Assembly: GCA_029242765.1 (NCBI GenBank)
Contig: JAQWTJ010000019.1
Location: forward strand, 1 to 64,000
DNA: 64,000 nt
Direction of reading: 5' to 3'
Source of the DNA: Flavobacteriales bacterium
GTDB lineage: Bacteria; Bacteroidota; Bacteroidia; Flavobacteriales_D; Sanyastnellaceae
The notes beneath the pieces are model-generated. The model had not been told where the DNA came from. It worked only from the letters and a program-made list of their open reading frames with translations, and made no database searches. Numbering within the stretch: position 1 is the first letter of the stretch; every line of letters begins with the position of its first letter. The position numbers and the translations under genes were made by a program. This document shows, in pieces, positions 48,438-59,063 of the stretch.

Positions 48438-50399
48438 ATGCTCAACCTCAGTAAAATAGGCCTTCATTTCGGTGAGCGCACCCTCTTTGAAGACCTGTCC
48501 TTGGCTGTAGGAGCGAAGGATCGCTTGGGCTTGGTGGGGCGAAACGGCGCGGGAAAAACAACCCTGCTAAAGATTATTGCCGGGGAACAGAAGCCGTCGG
48601 AGGGCACGGTCTCTATGCCGAAAGATTACCGAATCGGCTACCTGCCTCAGGAAATGACCCACAACGAGGAAGCGACTATTTTGGAGGAAGCACAGAGCGC
48701 ATTTTCTGAGTTTCAAGACCTGGAGTCGCGCGTGGAAAGATTGGGACAGGAGCTGGCCACGCGCACCGACTACGAAAGCGATGAATATTCTCGGATCATT
48801 GACCAACTGAGCGATGACAACGACAGGCTCGCCCTGTTGGGCCAAGCCAGTGCCGAAGAACAGACCCAGCGCGTGCTTCAAGGGCTTGGATTTGCAAGAG
48901 AGGACATGGGGCGGAAGATGAGCGAATTCTCAGGCGGTTGGAAGATGCGCGTAGAGCTATCAAAGTTGCTGCTGATGAGCCCCAACTTGATGCTGCTCGA
49001 CGAGCCGACCAACCACTTGGATATCGAGTCTATTGAATGGCTCGAGGGCTTTCTGAAGAGTTCGCCGAGTTCCATCATTCTCATCTCACACGACCGGACT
49101 TTTCTTGATGTCATCACAAACCGGACCGTGGAGATCAGTACTTATCGGACCTACGACCACAAGGCGTCTTACAGCAAATACATAGCATGGCGCGCAGAGG
49201 ATATGGAGCGACAGCAGACGGCCTACAAAGCGCAGCAGAAAGAAATCGCTCACATGCAGGAGCTGATCAACAAGTTTCGAGCGAAGAAAAACAAAGCTGC
49301 CTTCGCTCAGAGCTTGATTAAAAAGCTCGAAAAAATGGAGCGCATAGAAGTGGATGCTGAGGAAAACGCCGCCATGCGATTCCGCTTCCCTCCCGCGCCC
49401 CGGTCCGGAAAAGTGGTGTTTGAGGCCAAACAATTGAAGAAGAGCTTTGGAAAGCTCGACGTGTTTGAGAACGTTGATTTGATGATTGCTCGGCAAGAAA
49501 AATTGGCCTTGGTGGGGAAAAATGGGGCAGGAAAAACAACGCTGACGCGCATCCTGCTCGGGGTGGAGGCTGCCGAGGGTGAAGTAGAGAAGGGGCACAA
49601 TGTGGACGTGGGGTACTACGCGCAGAATCAAAGCGAGGAACTCAATCCAGAGTTGACCGTATTTGAAACGATTGATGGCGAGGCCGTGGGGGATGTGCGC
49701 AAGCGAGTGCGCGCGTTGCTCGGTTCGTTTCTCTTCAGCGGGGAGGACGTAGAAAAGAAGGTGAGAGTGTTAAGCGGGGGGGAGAAGGCGCGCCTGGCCT
49801 TGTGCAAACTCATGCTGCACCCGTACAATGTGCTGGTGCTTGACGAGCCCACCAACCACTTGGACATGAAAGCAAAAGACGTGCTGAAGAAGGCCTTGAT
49901 GGACTTTGATGGGACGCTGATTGTCGTGTCGCACGACCGAGACTTTTTGACGGGCATGACTGAATTGGTCTACGAAGTGACCCCGACGGGACTGCGCCAA
50001 TACATCGGGGACATACAAGAATTCTTGGCCCAAAAGCGCACCTCATCGATTGCCGAGTATGAGGCCGACCGGAAAGCAAAGAAGAAAGAGCAAGCCGCGA
50101 AATCGGGCAAGGGCGATGGCGATGGTGAGAAATTGACGGGGAAACAGGTCTACGAGCAGCGCAAAGAACGCCAGCGAAACGAGCGAAAACTGAAAAACCG
50201 CATCGGAAAGCGCGAGAAGGAAATTGCAGCCTTCGAAGAGAAACTGGCTGAACTCAATGCCGAAGTGACCGCAGCCGGTGGGGAGCGGAAATCAAGCGTC
50301 GAAATGGCCTATGCCTACGAGAAAGTTCAGAGAGGTTTGGACGAGGCCATGGCCGATTGGGAAGAGGCGACTGAGGCCCTCGAGCAGCTCAACGCGTAG
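48438..50399 (+). CDS. ABC-F family ATP-binding protein
   Basis: Two ABC domains (GRNGAGKTTLLKIIAGE, GKNGAGKTTLTRILLG), two LSGG-type signatures (EFSGGWKMRVELSKLLL, VLSGGEKARLALCKLML), linker, C-terminal coiled coil, no TM. Confidence 0.95.
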   Translation: MLNLSKIGLHFGERTLFEDLSLAVGAKDRLGLVGRNGAGKTTLLKIIAGEQKPSEGTVSMPKDYRIGYLPQEMTHNEEATILEEAQSAFSEFQDLESRVERLGQELATRTDYESDEYSRIIDQLSDDNDRLALLGQASAEEQTQRVLQGLGFAREDMGRKMSEFSGGWKMRVELSKLLLMSPNLMLLDEPTNHLDIESIEWLEGFLKSSPSSIILISHDRTFLDVITNRTVEISTYRTYDHKASYSKYIAWRAEDMERQQTAYKAQQKEIAHMQELINKFRAKKNKAAFAQSLIKKLEKMERIEVDAEENAAMRFRFPPAPRSGKVVFEAKQLKKSFGKLDVFENVDLMIARQEKLALVGKNGAGKTTLTRILLGVEAAEGEVEKGHNVDVGYYAQNQSEELNPELTVFETIDGEAVGDVRKRVRALLGSFLFSGEDVEKKVRVLSGGEKARLALCKLMLHPYNVLVLDEPTNHLDMKAKDVLKKALMDFDGTLIVVSHDRDFLTGMTELVYEVTPTGLRQYIGDIQEFLAQKRTSSIAEYEADRKAKKKEQAAKSGKGDGDGEKLTGKQVYEQRKERQRNERKLKNRIGKREKEIAAFEEKLAELNAEVTAAGGERKSSVEMAYAYEKVQRGLDEAMADWEEATEALEQLNA

Positions 50400-51441
50400 G
50401 CGCCTTGAGGTAGCGACGCCAGCGGTCGAGCACTTCGGCCATGTCGTCCGGAAGTTCACTGTCAAACTCCATCATCTTACCGGTGTCCGGGTGTTGAAAG
50501 CCCAGCGTTTTTGCGTGAAGCGCCTGGCGGGGCAAGATGGCGAATGAATTGCGTATGAACTGTTCGTACTTCCCTGTTTTCAAGCCTTTCACCGTTTGAG
50601 CACCACCGTACACGGGGTCACCGAAAAGCGGGCGGCCAATCGACTGCATATGCACACGGATTTGGTGTGTGCGGCCCGTTTCCAGTTTACACTCGACCAA
50701 AGTCACCGGTCCGAAGCGCTCGATCGGAGTGTAATGGGTGATGGCGTGTTTGCCATAATCACCATCGGGAAAAACAGTCTGCACCCGTCGATCGCCATCT
50801 GAGCGACCGATGTAGTTGTCCACCGATCCAGGGTCTTGTATATCGCCCCATACCAGAGCGTGGTAGCGGCGCTCAGTGGAGCGCACAAAGAACTGCTCGC
50901 TGAGATGCGAGAGGGCTTGTTCGGTTTTTCCGATCACCATAAGGCCGGTGGTGTCCTTGTCGAGGCGATGCACAAGACCCGGTCGAGGGACGGGTTGACC
51001 TTCTTTGCTTGCGAGCTGGCCAAAATGATAGATAAGACCGTTGACCAATGTGCCTGTGAAATTGCCGATTCCGGGGTGGACCACAAGCCCGGCCGGCTTG
51101 TGCAACACGGCAAGGTGATCATCCTCATAGCGAATGTCCAGCGGAATGTTCTCTGCGATGAGTTCAAATTCTCGGACGGGCTGGGGCAGCTCAAGGGTGA
51201 TTACATCGCCGGGCCTGACCTTGTAGTTTGACTTGACCGCCACGCCTTCCACTCGAACATAGCCCGCCTTGGCTGCTAGCTGCAAGCGAGATCGTGATGT
51301 ATGCGGCAAGAGGTTGAACAAGAACTTGTCGACACGTAGCAGCGCTTGACCGGGCTGGGCGACGAGTCGGTGGTGCTCAAAAAGTTCGCCCGAGAGCTCA
51401 CCCGAAGCATCACCATCGTGGGCTGGTCCAGTGTCGCTCAT
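50389..51441 (-). CDS. rluD: RluA-family (RluD-type) 23S rRNA pseudouridine synthase
   Basis: S4-like N-terminus, HRLDKDTTGLMVIGKT, LVECKLETGRTHQIRVHMQSIGRPLFGDPVYGG. Confidence 0.93.
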   Translation of the reverse strand: MSDTGPAHDGDASGELSGELFEHHRLVAQPGQALLRVDKFLFNLLPHTSRSRLQLAAKAGYVRVEGVAVKSNYKVRPGDVITLELPQPVREFELIAENIPLDIRYEDDHLAVLHKPAGLVVHPGIGNFTGTLVNGLIYHFGQLASKEGQPVPRPGLVHRLDKDTTGLMVIGKTEQALSHLSEQFFVRSTERRYHALVWGDIQDPGSVDNYIGRSDGDRRVQTVFPDGDYGKHAITHYTPIERFGPVTLVECKLETGRTHQIRVHMQSIGRPLFGDPVYGGAQTVKGLKTGKYEQFIRNSFAILPRQALHAKTLGFQHPDTGKMMEFDSELPDDMAEVLDRWRRYLKAPTR

Positions 51442-53381
51442 TTGAGAATCAAACGTTGAGCCGATTGCCAAGCCACAGAGCCGCGTGAGTCCGACCGGTC
51501 CACCACCACCAAGTACAAGCCGCGCGGCAAATCAGCGACAGAAATTTGAGCTGAGCGTTCGGCGGCTGCAGCCGAGGTTGATCGTATCAACCGACCGAGT
51601 CCATCGTACAAACCAATGGTCCGTGCCTCAGGGGCGCCGTCCGCCCACATCACGTGAACCAGATCCTGGGCGGGGTTGGGAGCGAGTGTCCACGGGGCAA
51701 CGGTGAGCTCCGAATTCACCGGAGAAACGCCCGTCCAATAATCGCAATCGCCTGATTTGAATACTGGCCGGACCATAACCGTTCCTTCAATCGTTGAGGA
51801 GACCCAATCGGCGCCAAGGCCCAATTGGTAATGAAGGCGCGAGGCATTGAACTGCGTGTTCTTGTCCAATCCCAAGTTTAGAGAAAACTCCGCTTCTTGC
51901 ACCATGCCAACATGAACGGTGCCCTCCACCGCAAGCGGCTCGTCGTAGGCGTAATAGGCAAACATATCGTGGCCGTCGGTGAAGTACTCGGGATAATGGA
52001 ACAGGTAATGGTTGCCGAGCTCCTCCCCAGGCATACCGCTGTCATCATCCCACGCGCGGAGAAAAAAATTGTGGTCGTCCATCGAGTCGTAGTACGGTGT
52101 GAAGTGTATGAGCAAGCCCAGCAAAGTGTCCGGCGTCACAATGTCGTAGCGCAGCGCCAGCTTACCCCCGGCCGATGTTAAACCGTAAGCCTTCTCGGCC
52201 GATCCGTCATCGTAGGCGTAGTAATTGGAGAATTCCTGCGTGAAAACGATGCTGTCGTTGTTCGGTACGCCCACGCGGTCTTGGTAAAGAATGCCGATGT
52301 TGTTCTCGTAGAAGCTGACCTCAAAGGCGGCACAGCTGTCGTTAGAAGGCGCGTCAAAAACAAAGCCGCTGGGATCAATAATGCTGTTTCCCGCCTGGAT
52401 GTAGTACGGCACTTCAAAAGGCTCAAACGGATTGACCACCGTGGTAGAAAACGGGTTTTCGTGGACCTCGGTGGCGCCCGTTTCCACGTCGCGGACAACA
52501 AATCCTGCCGTCACATTGTCGGCTTGCAAAGAGGAGAGGTTGCGGTGGAGAGTCCGACTGCTATCGGCCATGAAAGCCGTCGGGTTCGTAAGGAAATGCG
52601 ACCACGGCATGGCGTGATAGGTGCGCAGCAAGGTGTGCTGAGGGGCTGTGAAAGCCACCTCGAAAAAGTTGAAGCTGTCCGGGGCGATGTTGTCGTCGAG
52701 AAACACGTAATCCACATGCCACAAGTCTGCGTGACCGGCGAGCGTACCGTGGTTGCGGAAGCGAAATTGAAATCCACTCTGCAAATGGGCGAGTTCGGTG
52801 ATCGGAATGAAGGCCAATGCAAAAGTGTCCATCGGCGCACCGGCGGCCGACCACACCTGTGACCACCCCTCATCGCCACCCGCAGGGGCGAGAAATTCCA
52901 CGATCAAGGAGTCATTTTCGTCCGGGGCGTTGCCCAAGCCGCCGCCTTGGTACTGGAAAACCAGGTGCACCCCATCGTCCGGCAATTGAGCACTCAAATC
53001 AATGGCTGCAGAAGTGAGTGTGTCGGCCCAGCCTGTGGCATCGGCTTGAAAAAAGTAGGGCGAGCCGCCGGCGTCCAAACCATCGAGCGTGGCGCAACCC
53101 ACCGTAGGCGGGTCAATCGCTATGGTGGTGGTGCGGCGGGCCGAGGCGTCCACCCAGCGGACCAATTCAGCAGGCCCCAGATCCGATGCATACGTAGGTG
53201 AAGCGAAATCGTCGAAAAAAGGTAGCGAAATTTGAGCTCCCGCACGCTCCGGTTGTACACTTACAACTGTGCGGTCCGTGGGCATAAACTGCAAGTCTTG
53301 CTCGCGTTCTTGGGCCTCAGCCGACAAGCTCAAAATCATCAAGGCCACAGCCCAGAGCATCTTCCATCCTCGATTCATCAT
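51438..53381 (-). CDS. T9SS type A sorting-domain-containing secreted protein
   Basis: Signal peptide and C-terminus APNPAQDLVHVMW..IGLYDGLGRLIRS..ISVADLPRGLYLVVV. Confidence 0.85.
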   Translation of the reverse strand: MMNRGWKMLWAVALMILSLSAEAQEREQDLQFMPTDRTVVSVQPERAGAQISLPFFDDFASPTYASDLGPAELVRWVDASARRTTTIAIDPPTVGCATLDGLDAGGSPYFFQADATGWADTLTSAAIDLSAQLPDDGVHLVFQYQGGGLGNAPDENDSLIVEFLAPAGGDEGWSQVWSAAGAPMDTFALAFIPITELAHLQSGFQFRFRNHGTLAGHADLWHVDYVFLDDNIAPDSFNFFEVAFTAPQHTLLRTYHAMPWSHFLTNPTAFMADSSRTLHRNLSSLQADNVTAGFVVRDVETGATEVHENPFSTTVVNPFEPFEVPYYIQAGNSIIDPSGFVFDAPSNDSCAAFEVSFYENNIGILYQDRVGVPNNDSIVFTQEFSNYYAYDDGSAEKAYGLTSAGGKLALRYDIVTPDTLLGLLIHFTPYYDSMDDHNFFLRAWDDDSGMPGEELGNHYLFHYPEYFTDGHDMFAYYAYDEPLAVEGTVHVGMVQEAEFSLNLGLDKNTQFNASRLHYQLGLGADWVSSTIEGTVMVRPVFKSGDCDYWTGVSPVNSELTVAPWTLAPNPAQDLVHVMWADGAPEARTIGLYDGLGRLIRSTSAAAAERSAQISVADLPRGLYLVVVDRSDSRGSVAWQSAQRLILK

Positions 53382-53382
53382 A

Positions 53383-54162
53383 TCACGGGTTCTTTTCATT
53401 TGCAGGGGGTGCAAGCACGGTCAAATCTATGAGTGATTCAAGTGCGATGCGGCGTCCGGTTACGAATTCCGGTTGTTGGAATCGAACGACAGCTGCAGCC
53501 GTGTCCCGGGTTTCATATTCGATGCGGCCCGCTGTCAACCCCAATTCTTCAATAGTCGCCAGCACATCATTGAGCAAGAGCCCTGCGAAATTTGGCAACT
53601 CCACAGAGCGGCGCCTGGATTGGCCAATGACCAATTCGAGGTAAGCTCCCCGGGGTTGACGGTCGTCGGGCAATAGACTTGCAGCCCCTTGTCGCACTTC
53701 AACCACAAGGCCAGCTAAATCATCCGTGGCCACATAGTGCTCTGAGAACTTAAAACCCTTGTTGCCCAAAATAATCCGCGCCACTTGAGCGTCCATGCCT
53801 TCGGCCACTTCAATCCTCTCTCTGGGCGGCTGGGAGCGGTAAACCGTCAAATACACCTTCCGCCCTGTTTTTACTGAGGCCAAAGGCTTGGGGTCCTGGT
53901 CGACCACAGCCCCCGCGCGGCCTCGTGGATCATAAATACTATCGAGCATAATCGCTTCAAGGCCTTGGGCGGCAAGCAGTGATTCTGCACTGGACCGGTC
54001 CAGTCCGATTACTTCAGCCACTGCAATGTGATCGCCAAAACGCGTGAATTGCCTTAAACTGAACTTGAGCAAGAAAAAACCGAGAAACAATCCCAGTACA
54101 CCCACCGCAAGTTGAATGCGGAAAGTGCGACTGCACAGGAAAGTCTTGCAAGATTTCAGCAT
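53383..54162 (-). CDS. membrane-anchored PASTA-domain protein
   Basis: N-terminal TM then repeats of PASTA type (VAEVIGLDRSSAESLLAAQGLEAIMLDSIYDPRGRAGAVVDQDPKPLASVKTGRKVYLTV). Confidence 0.88.
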   Translation of the reverse strand: MLKSCKTFLCSRTFRIQLAVGVLGLFLGFFLLKFSLRQFTRFGDHIAVAEVIGLDRSSAESLLAAQGLEAIMLDSIYDPRGRAGAVVDQDPKPLASVKTGRKVYLTVYRSQPPRERIEVAEGMDAQVARIILGNKGFKFSEHYVATDDLAGLVVEVRQGAASLLPDDRQPRGAYLELVIGQSRRRSVELPNFAGLLLNDVLATIEELGLTAGRIEYETRDTAAAVVRFQQPEFVTGRRIALESLIDLTVLAPPANEKNP

Positions 54163-54187
54163 CAGTTCAGCAGGGGGTCGACATAGA

Positions 54188-56425
54188 TCAATGAGCCATC
54201 GCCGCAGGAATGGTCGACTCTATAACGGAAGAAAGGTCGTTTATATATCCGTACTTCACCCCGTCCACACAACACTTGCCTCGCGTAACGTGGCCGAGCA
54301 AGGTAAAAGGCACGCCCGCTTCGGTCAGCGAGTCGATCATCTTCCCTTCGAGGTCGTCCGTGGTGGTGACCAAAATGCGACCTTGGGCCTCGCCGAACAA
54401 GAATGCATCAAGCCGCACGTCGCCGTCGCTCTCCACGTCAAATCCGAGCGCGCGAGGCGCGCCCATCTCCACAAGGCAGGCCATCACACCGCCGTCCGAC
54501 ACATCGTGGGCACCGGTGATGTGGGCGCGGTCTATCAGCGTGCGAACGCCCTCGTGCAGTTTCACCTCAGAGTCCAGATCGAAGTGAGGTGCAGAGCTGT
54601 AACGCACCTCGTGCAAAGCCACTAAGTACTCACTACAACCCAAGTCGTTATGCGAGTCGCCCAACAGGTAAATCAGATGCCCCTTCTCCTTGAAATCAGA
54701 CGTCATCTGAAGATCCACATCTTCAAGCAGTCCAAGCATACCAATAGTCGGCGTCGGGTACACCGGCATGGGCTCGCCCTGCTCATTTGACGTCTGGTTA
54801 TAGAAACTGACATTGCCCCCGGTCACCGGTGTATTGAATGCCAAACAAGCCTCACTCATCCCCTTGATTGCGCCGACAAATTGCCAGTACACCTCCGGGT
54901 TGTACGGGTTGCCGAAATTCAAGCAGTTGGTGATGGCCGAAGGCTGGGCTCCCACGCACGCGATGTTGCGCGCGGCTTCTGCTACGGCGATAGCGCATCC
55001 CCGATGCGGGTCCGCCTCAACGTAACGCGCATTGCAATCCACGCTCAATGCGAGCCCTTTCTTGCTGCCTTTCACTTGGACCACGGCCGCGTCGCCTGGA
55101 CGGTTGGTTGAACGGTTGGCCGTGCCCACCATGGAATCGTATTGCTCGTATACCCAACGCTTTGAAGCGATGTTGGGCTGAGCGAGTAATTCGCGGGCCG
55201 CCGCCACATAGTCGTCCGGCTCGGGGATATCGTCGATGCTGTACTCAGCAATATCCTTCAAGTAGCCCGGTTCGCGCGTCTCGCGGTCATACACCGGTGC
55301 ACCGCCGCCCAGCACCAAACTGTCCGCGCTGAGTTCCCCCACAAGCTCATCGCCATCAAAATAACGCAAGGTGTCGCCTTCGGTGACCACGCCGATCTCA
55401 ACAGCGTGCAAATCCCATTTATCGAAGACGGCCTTGATTTCAGCCTCTTGCCCCTTCTTCACCACCACGAGCATCCGCTCTTGCGACTCGCTTAGCAAAA
55501 TTTCATAAGGCTGCATATCAGCTTGACGCGTGGGCACCAAGTCCAGTTGGATATCCATCCCCACGCCACCGCCCGCGCTCATCTCGCTGGTCGAGCAGGT
55601 GATGCCGGCAGCCCCCATGTCCTGCATGCCAACCACCGCATCTCCGGCGGCGAGCTCGAGCGATGCCTCCAAAAGAAGCTTCTCCTGGAAGGGGTCGCCG
55701 ACTTGTACTGCCGGCAAGTCATTGGCCGAATCCGCCGAAATATCCTTTGACGCAAACGACGCTCCTTGGATGCCGTCCTTGCCCGTGGCCGAACCGACAA
55801 TAAATACCGGGTTACCCGGACCGCCTGCCTTGGCACTGATGATTCGATCGCTCTTAAGCAAGCCCACGCTCATGGCGTTGACCAATGGGTTCGTGTGGTA
55901 GACCTCGTCGAAAAAGACCTCTCCGCCCACCACCGGCACGCCAAAACTGTTGCCGTAGTCTGCAATGCCGCGAACCACGCCATCGAGCAACCAACGCGTC
56001 TTGTCCTCGTCCAAGTCGCCGAAGCGCAAGGAATTCAATTGAGCAATTGGGCGAGCGCCCATCGTGAAAATGTCGCGATTGATACCGCCCACACCCGTGG
56101 CAGCACCTTGATATGGTTCCAGCGCACTGGGGTGGTTGTGGCTCTCTATTTTGAAAGCGCAGCCGATGCCGTCGCCGATATCGACGATCCCCGCATTCTC
56201 CTCCCCGGCCTTGACGAGCATGTGTGGGCCCTCCTTGGGCAAGGTCTTGAGCCACTTGATTGAATTCTTGTACGAGCAATGCTCGCTCCACATCACCGAA
56301 TAAATGCACATCTCTGTGAAATTCGGGGTGCGCCCCAAAAGCTCCTCAATCAACTCAAATTCAGAGGCCAATAAGCCCATTTCTTCGGCCTGCTCGAGGG
56401 TGGCCAATGCAGTCGATGCTCCCAT
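54188..56425 (-). CDS. purL: phosphoribosylformylglycinamidine synthase subunit PurL
   Basis: [64 protein letters not shown]. Confidence 0.97.
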   Translation of the reverse strand: MGASTALATLEQAEEMGLLASEFELIEELLGRTPNFTEMCIYSVMWSEHCSYKNSIKWLKTLPKEGPHMLVKAGEENAGIVDIGDGIGCAFKIESHNHPSALEPYQGAATGVGGINRDIFTMGARPIAQLNSLRFGDLDEDKTRWLLDGVVRGIADYGNSFGVPVVGGEVFFDEVYHTNPLVNAMSVGLLKSDRIISAKAGGPGNPVFIVGSATGKDGIQGASFASKDISADSANDLPAVQVGDPFQEKLLLEASLELAAGDAVVGMQDMGAAGITCSTSEMSAGGGVGMDIQLDLVPTRQADMQPYEILLSESQERMLVVVKKGQEAEIKAVFDKWDLHAVEIGVVTEGDTLRYFDGDELVGELSADSLVLGGGAPVYDRETREPGYLKDIAEYSIDDIPEPDDYVAAARELLAQPNIASKRWVYEQYDSMVGTANRSTNRPGDAAVVQVKGSKKGLALSVDCNARYVEADPHRGCAIAVAEAARNIACVGAQPSAITNCLNFGNPYNPEVYWQFVGAIKGMSEACLAFNTPVTGGNVSFYNQTSNEQGEPMPVYPTPTIGMLGLLEDVDLQMTSDFKEKGHLIYLLGDSHNDLGCSEYLVALHEVRYSSAPHFDLDSEVKLHEGVRTLIDRAHITGAHDVSDGGVMACLVEMGAPRALGFDVESDGDVRLDAFLFGEAQGRILVTTTDDLEGKMIDSLTEAGVPFTLLGHVTRGKCCVDGVKYGYINDLSSVIESTIPAAMAH

Positions 56426-56496
56426 AATGAATCGCTTGTAATTACGGCGTCAAAGGTAGTGCGTGCGGTTTGCTCAACGTGTCCGAACTTCCCCCC

Positions 56497-58260
56497 ATGA
56501 GTGAAAAGTTGTTCCGCCGCATTTTTTCAGGGTTCGTCCTGCTTGCTACACCCTTTGCTTTGACCGCTCAATGCGCTGAATGCACTGCCGATCCAGGCTG
56601 TTCAAGCACAGACGGCATGCCAACAATCTGTCCGGCCACCTTGCCTGCAGGCACTGCTGCAGAATTTTATGAGCAGAATTTGACTTTTTACATGCCCGCA
56701 GACATCGTGGACGCCGGCTCCGGGGTGACCGCGACGCTCAACTCTTTAACGGTCACGTCCATCTCTGGCTTGCCTCTGGGGCTCGAAGTTGTCCTGGACG
56801 AGGAAGATGCGATCTACGAGCCGGCCGCCGGGCAGAATTTGGGCTGCGCCACGGTTTGCGGAACGCCATTGCTGCCAGGATCCTTCGTGATGACCATCCA
56901 CGTGAGCGTACAAGTGACGGCATTGGGCTTTGATCAAACTGTGATAGAGCAATTCGACTACGCACTCCTCATCGAGCCCGGAACCGGCGGCACGACCACC
57001 TTCACCTACTCGCCTACGGCGGGCTGTGGGACACTCGACGTTGGATTTGACGCGCTGATAGAAGCGGGTGATGGACAAGTCGCCAACCACGCCTGGGACT
57101 TCGGAAACGGTCTGACGGCTAGCGGCGCCCACCCCGACACGGTGACTTATAGCGAGCCCGGCGTGTATACACCCACGCTCACCACCACCATCGGACAGTA
57201 CGAACTCCTTGCACTCATCCTCACCGGGACCAACGACGGCTGGTCGGGTGACGTCGATGACTTGTTCACCTCCCCAGGCGACCCCTACTTCGTGCTGACC
57301 AATGCCAACGGCGTAGACGTCTACACCTCGTCGTGGGCGGGCAATACCACAAGTCACGTGTGGAGCGGCCTGAACATCCCGCTGACTGCTCCCCCTTACA
57401 CCGTTTCGTTTTGGGATGACGACGACATCACGGCCGACGACCCCTTGGGTTCGGTGGCCTTCAACCCCGAGGACAACAACGCGATGTACATCAACGCCTC
57501 GGGCACAACGGCAACGTTGAACATCGCGCTTCAACCCGTGCAAACCGTAGTGGACAGCGCCTCAATCGAAGTGTTCGCCGGTCCGGACCCTGCACTGGAA
57601 AACGACGGAGACAGTTTGTACTTGCCCGACGGACCGTGGGCCGTGGTGAATTGGTATTACGAAGGCGAAGGCGTCGAACTGTCCGGCCCGCCCGAAGTTA
57701 GCGGGTGGTACCAAGTGGATGTCACCGACACAAACGGATGTTTTGCTGTGAGCGCACCGGCCTTGTGGTGCGCGCTGGCCGATGTTTTAGAGCTTGAATT
57801 GATCTGGGGCGCTGGGACGGTGGAAGTTCCGCCCGGATTAGGGACGTATACGTGGTACGCCGACGGGGTGTTGTTGGCCGATGAGACGACCAATGTCGCG
57901 GGCGCCGTTGAGGGTGCGCTGATGAGTGTCGAGGTGAGTGACCACCCGGATTGCCCGGTGTTGACCGCTAGTATAGACATGTCTGTGGCCGAATTTGGCA
58001 AGGTGGCGTGGCGCGCCTTCCCTACGCCCTTTGAAACCGCCTTGCACATCACAACGAGCACAGCAGGTGGTGGCATCAGCGAGAACAGCGGGATGCTCGT
58101 GGCTGAACTCGTTGATATGCAGGGGCGACGCATCGCGCAATCGCCAGCTTTCGTGGGCACACTGAACTGGGACGGATTGAACATCCCAACCGGCTCTTAT
58201 GTCTTGCTGCTTAAAAGAAACGAAACCGTTTTGGCCTCTCAACGCGTGATCCGAAAATGA
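56497..58260 (+). CDS. T9SS type A sorting-domain-containing protein with PKD-like domain
   Basis: PKD-like YSPTAGCGTLDVGFDALIEAGDGQVANHAWDFGNG; C-terminus RAFPTPFETALHITT..ELVDMQGRRIAQ..GLNIPTGSYVLLL. Confidence 0.82.
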   Translation: MSEKLFRRIFSGFVLLATPFALTAQCAECTADPGCSSTDGMPTICPATLPAGTAAEFYEQNLTFYMPADIVDAGSGVTATLNSLTVTSISGLPLGLEVVLDEEDAIYEPAAGQNLGCATVCGTPLLPGSFVMTIHVSVQVTALGFDQTVIEQFDYALLIEPGTGGTTTFTYSPTAGCGTLDVGFDALIEAGDGQVANHAWDFGNGLTASGAHPDTVTYSEPGVYTPTLTTTIGQYELLALILTGTNDGWSGDVDDLFTSPGDPYFVLTNANGVDVYTSSWAGNTTSHVWSGLNIPLTAPPYTVSFWDDDDITADDPLGSVAFNPEDNNAMYINASGTTATLNIALQPVQTVVDSASIEVFAGPDPALENDGDSLYLPDGPWAVVNWYYEGEGVELSGPPEVSGWYQVDVTDTNGCFAVSAPALWCALADVLELELIWGAGTVEVPPGLGTYTWYADGVLLADETTNVAGAVEGALMSVEVSDHPDCPVLTASIDMSVAEFGKVAWRAFPTPFETALHITTSTAGGGISENSGMLVAELVDMQGRRIAQSPAFVGTLNWDGLNIPTGSYVLLLKRNETVLASQRVIRK

Positions 58261-58709
58261 GGGCCGTCATTCAACGGGTGGACCGGGCGGCCGTGCGCAT
58301 CGAGGGCAAGGTTTCCGGTGAAATTGGCCGGGGCCTTATGATTCTGCTGGGCATCGAGGCGGCCGATGAGCCCCAGGATGTGGCTTGGTTGGTCCGCAAA
58401 ACTGCATCACTTCGGATTTTCTCTGATGAGCAGGGGAAGATGAACAAGGATCTCCTTGATATTGAAGGGGGCGTGTTGGTTGTAAGCCAATTCACCTTGC
58501 ACGCAAAAACAAAGAAAGGCGCGCGCCCCTCTTTTATTCGTGCAGCTCGTCCAGAGCAAGCCATTCCGCTTTACGAAGAGTTCATCCGCGAAATGGAACG
58601 GGTCATTCAACGGCCGGTGGCCAGCGGGAAATTTGGGGCTGACATGGCGGTAGAATTGGTCAACAACGGGCCGGTCACCCTGCTCATTGACACGCAGAAC
58701 AAAGAATAG
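58257..58709 (+). CDS. dtd: D-aminoacyl-tRNA deacylase
   Basis: MRAVIQRVDRAAVRIEGKVSGEIGRGLMILLGI, VVSQFTLHAKTKKGARPSF, FGADMAVELVNNGPVTLLIDT. Confidence 0.97.
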   Translation: MRAVIQRVDRAAVRIEGKVSGEIGRGLMILLGIEAADEPQDVAWLVRKTASLRIFSDEQGKMNKDLLDIEGGVLVVSQFTLHAKTKKGARPSFIRAARPEQAIPLYEEFIREMERVIQRPVASGKFGADMAVELVNNGPVTLLIDTQNKE

Positions 58710-58727
58710 AACATCAAGGCATAGAAT

Positions 58728-59063
58728 ATGAAAGCAATGCAATCCCAAGTCGATCAGTGGATCACCACCACGGGCGTGCGCTATTTCAGCGAGATGACGA
58801 ATATGGCCCTGCTAACCGAAGAGGTCGGTGAACTCGCTCGCATTGTTGCGCGGCAATACGGCGACCAAAGTTGGAAACCCGGCGCTGAGCCCGAAGACTT
58901 CCAGGCCGCGCTCGCTGGGGAAATGGCTGACGTACTATGGACCCTCATCGCTCTGGCAAACCAATGCGACGTCGATCTCAGCGCCGCCTTTGCCACCACC
59001 ATGGAAAAGAAGAACTGGCGTGACTCCGACCGCCACCGCAACAACCCCAAACTGCAGTCATGA
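58728..59063 (+). CDS. MazG-like nucleotide pyrophosphohydrolase
   Basis: MALLTEEVGELARIVARQYGDQ..GEMADVLWTLIALANQCDVDLSAAFATTMEKKNWRD (EExxE...ExxD). Confidence 0.93.
   Translation: MKAMQSQVDQWITTTGVRYFSEMTNMALLTEEVGELARIVARQYGDQSWKPGAEPEDFQAALAGEMADVLWTLIALANQCDVDLSAAFATTMEKKNWRDSDRHRNNPKLQS

Noticed and set aside
53383-54162. PASTA protein as part of a Ser/Thr kinase signalling system
   Set aside because: No kinase domain is fused or adjacent. As far as I recall, standalone PASTA proteins near rluD are ordinary in Bacteroidota.
56746-57543. 265-aa minus-strand ORF
   Set aside because: Antisense to the PKD/T9SS protein; no motifs.
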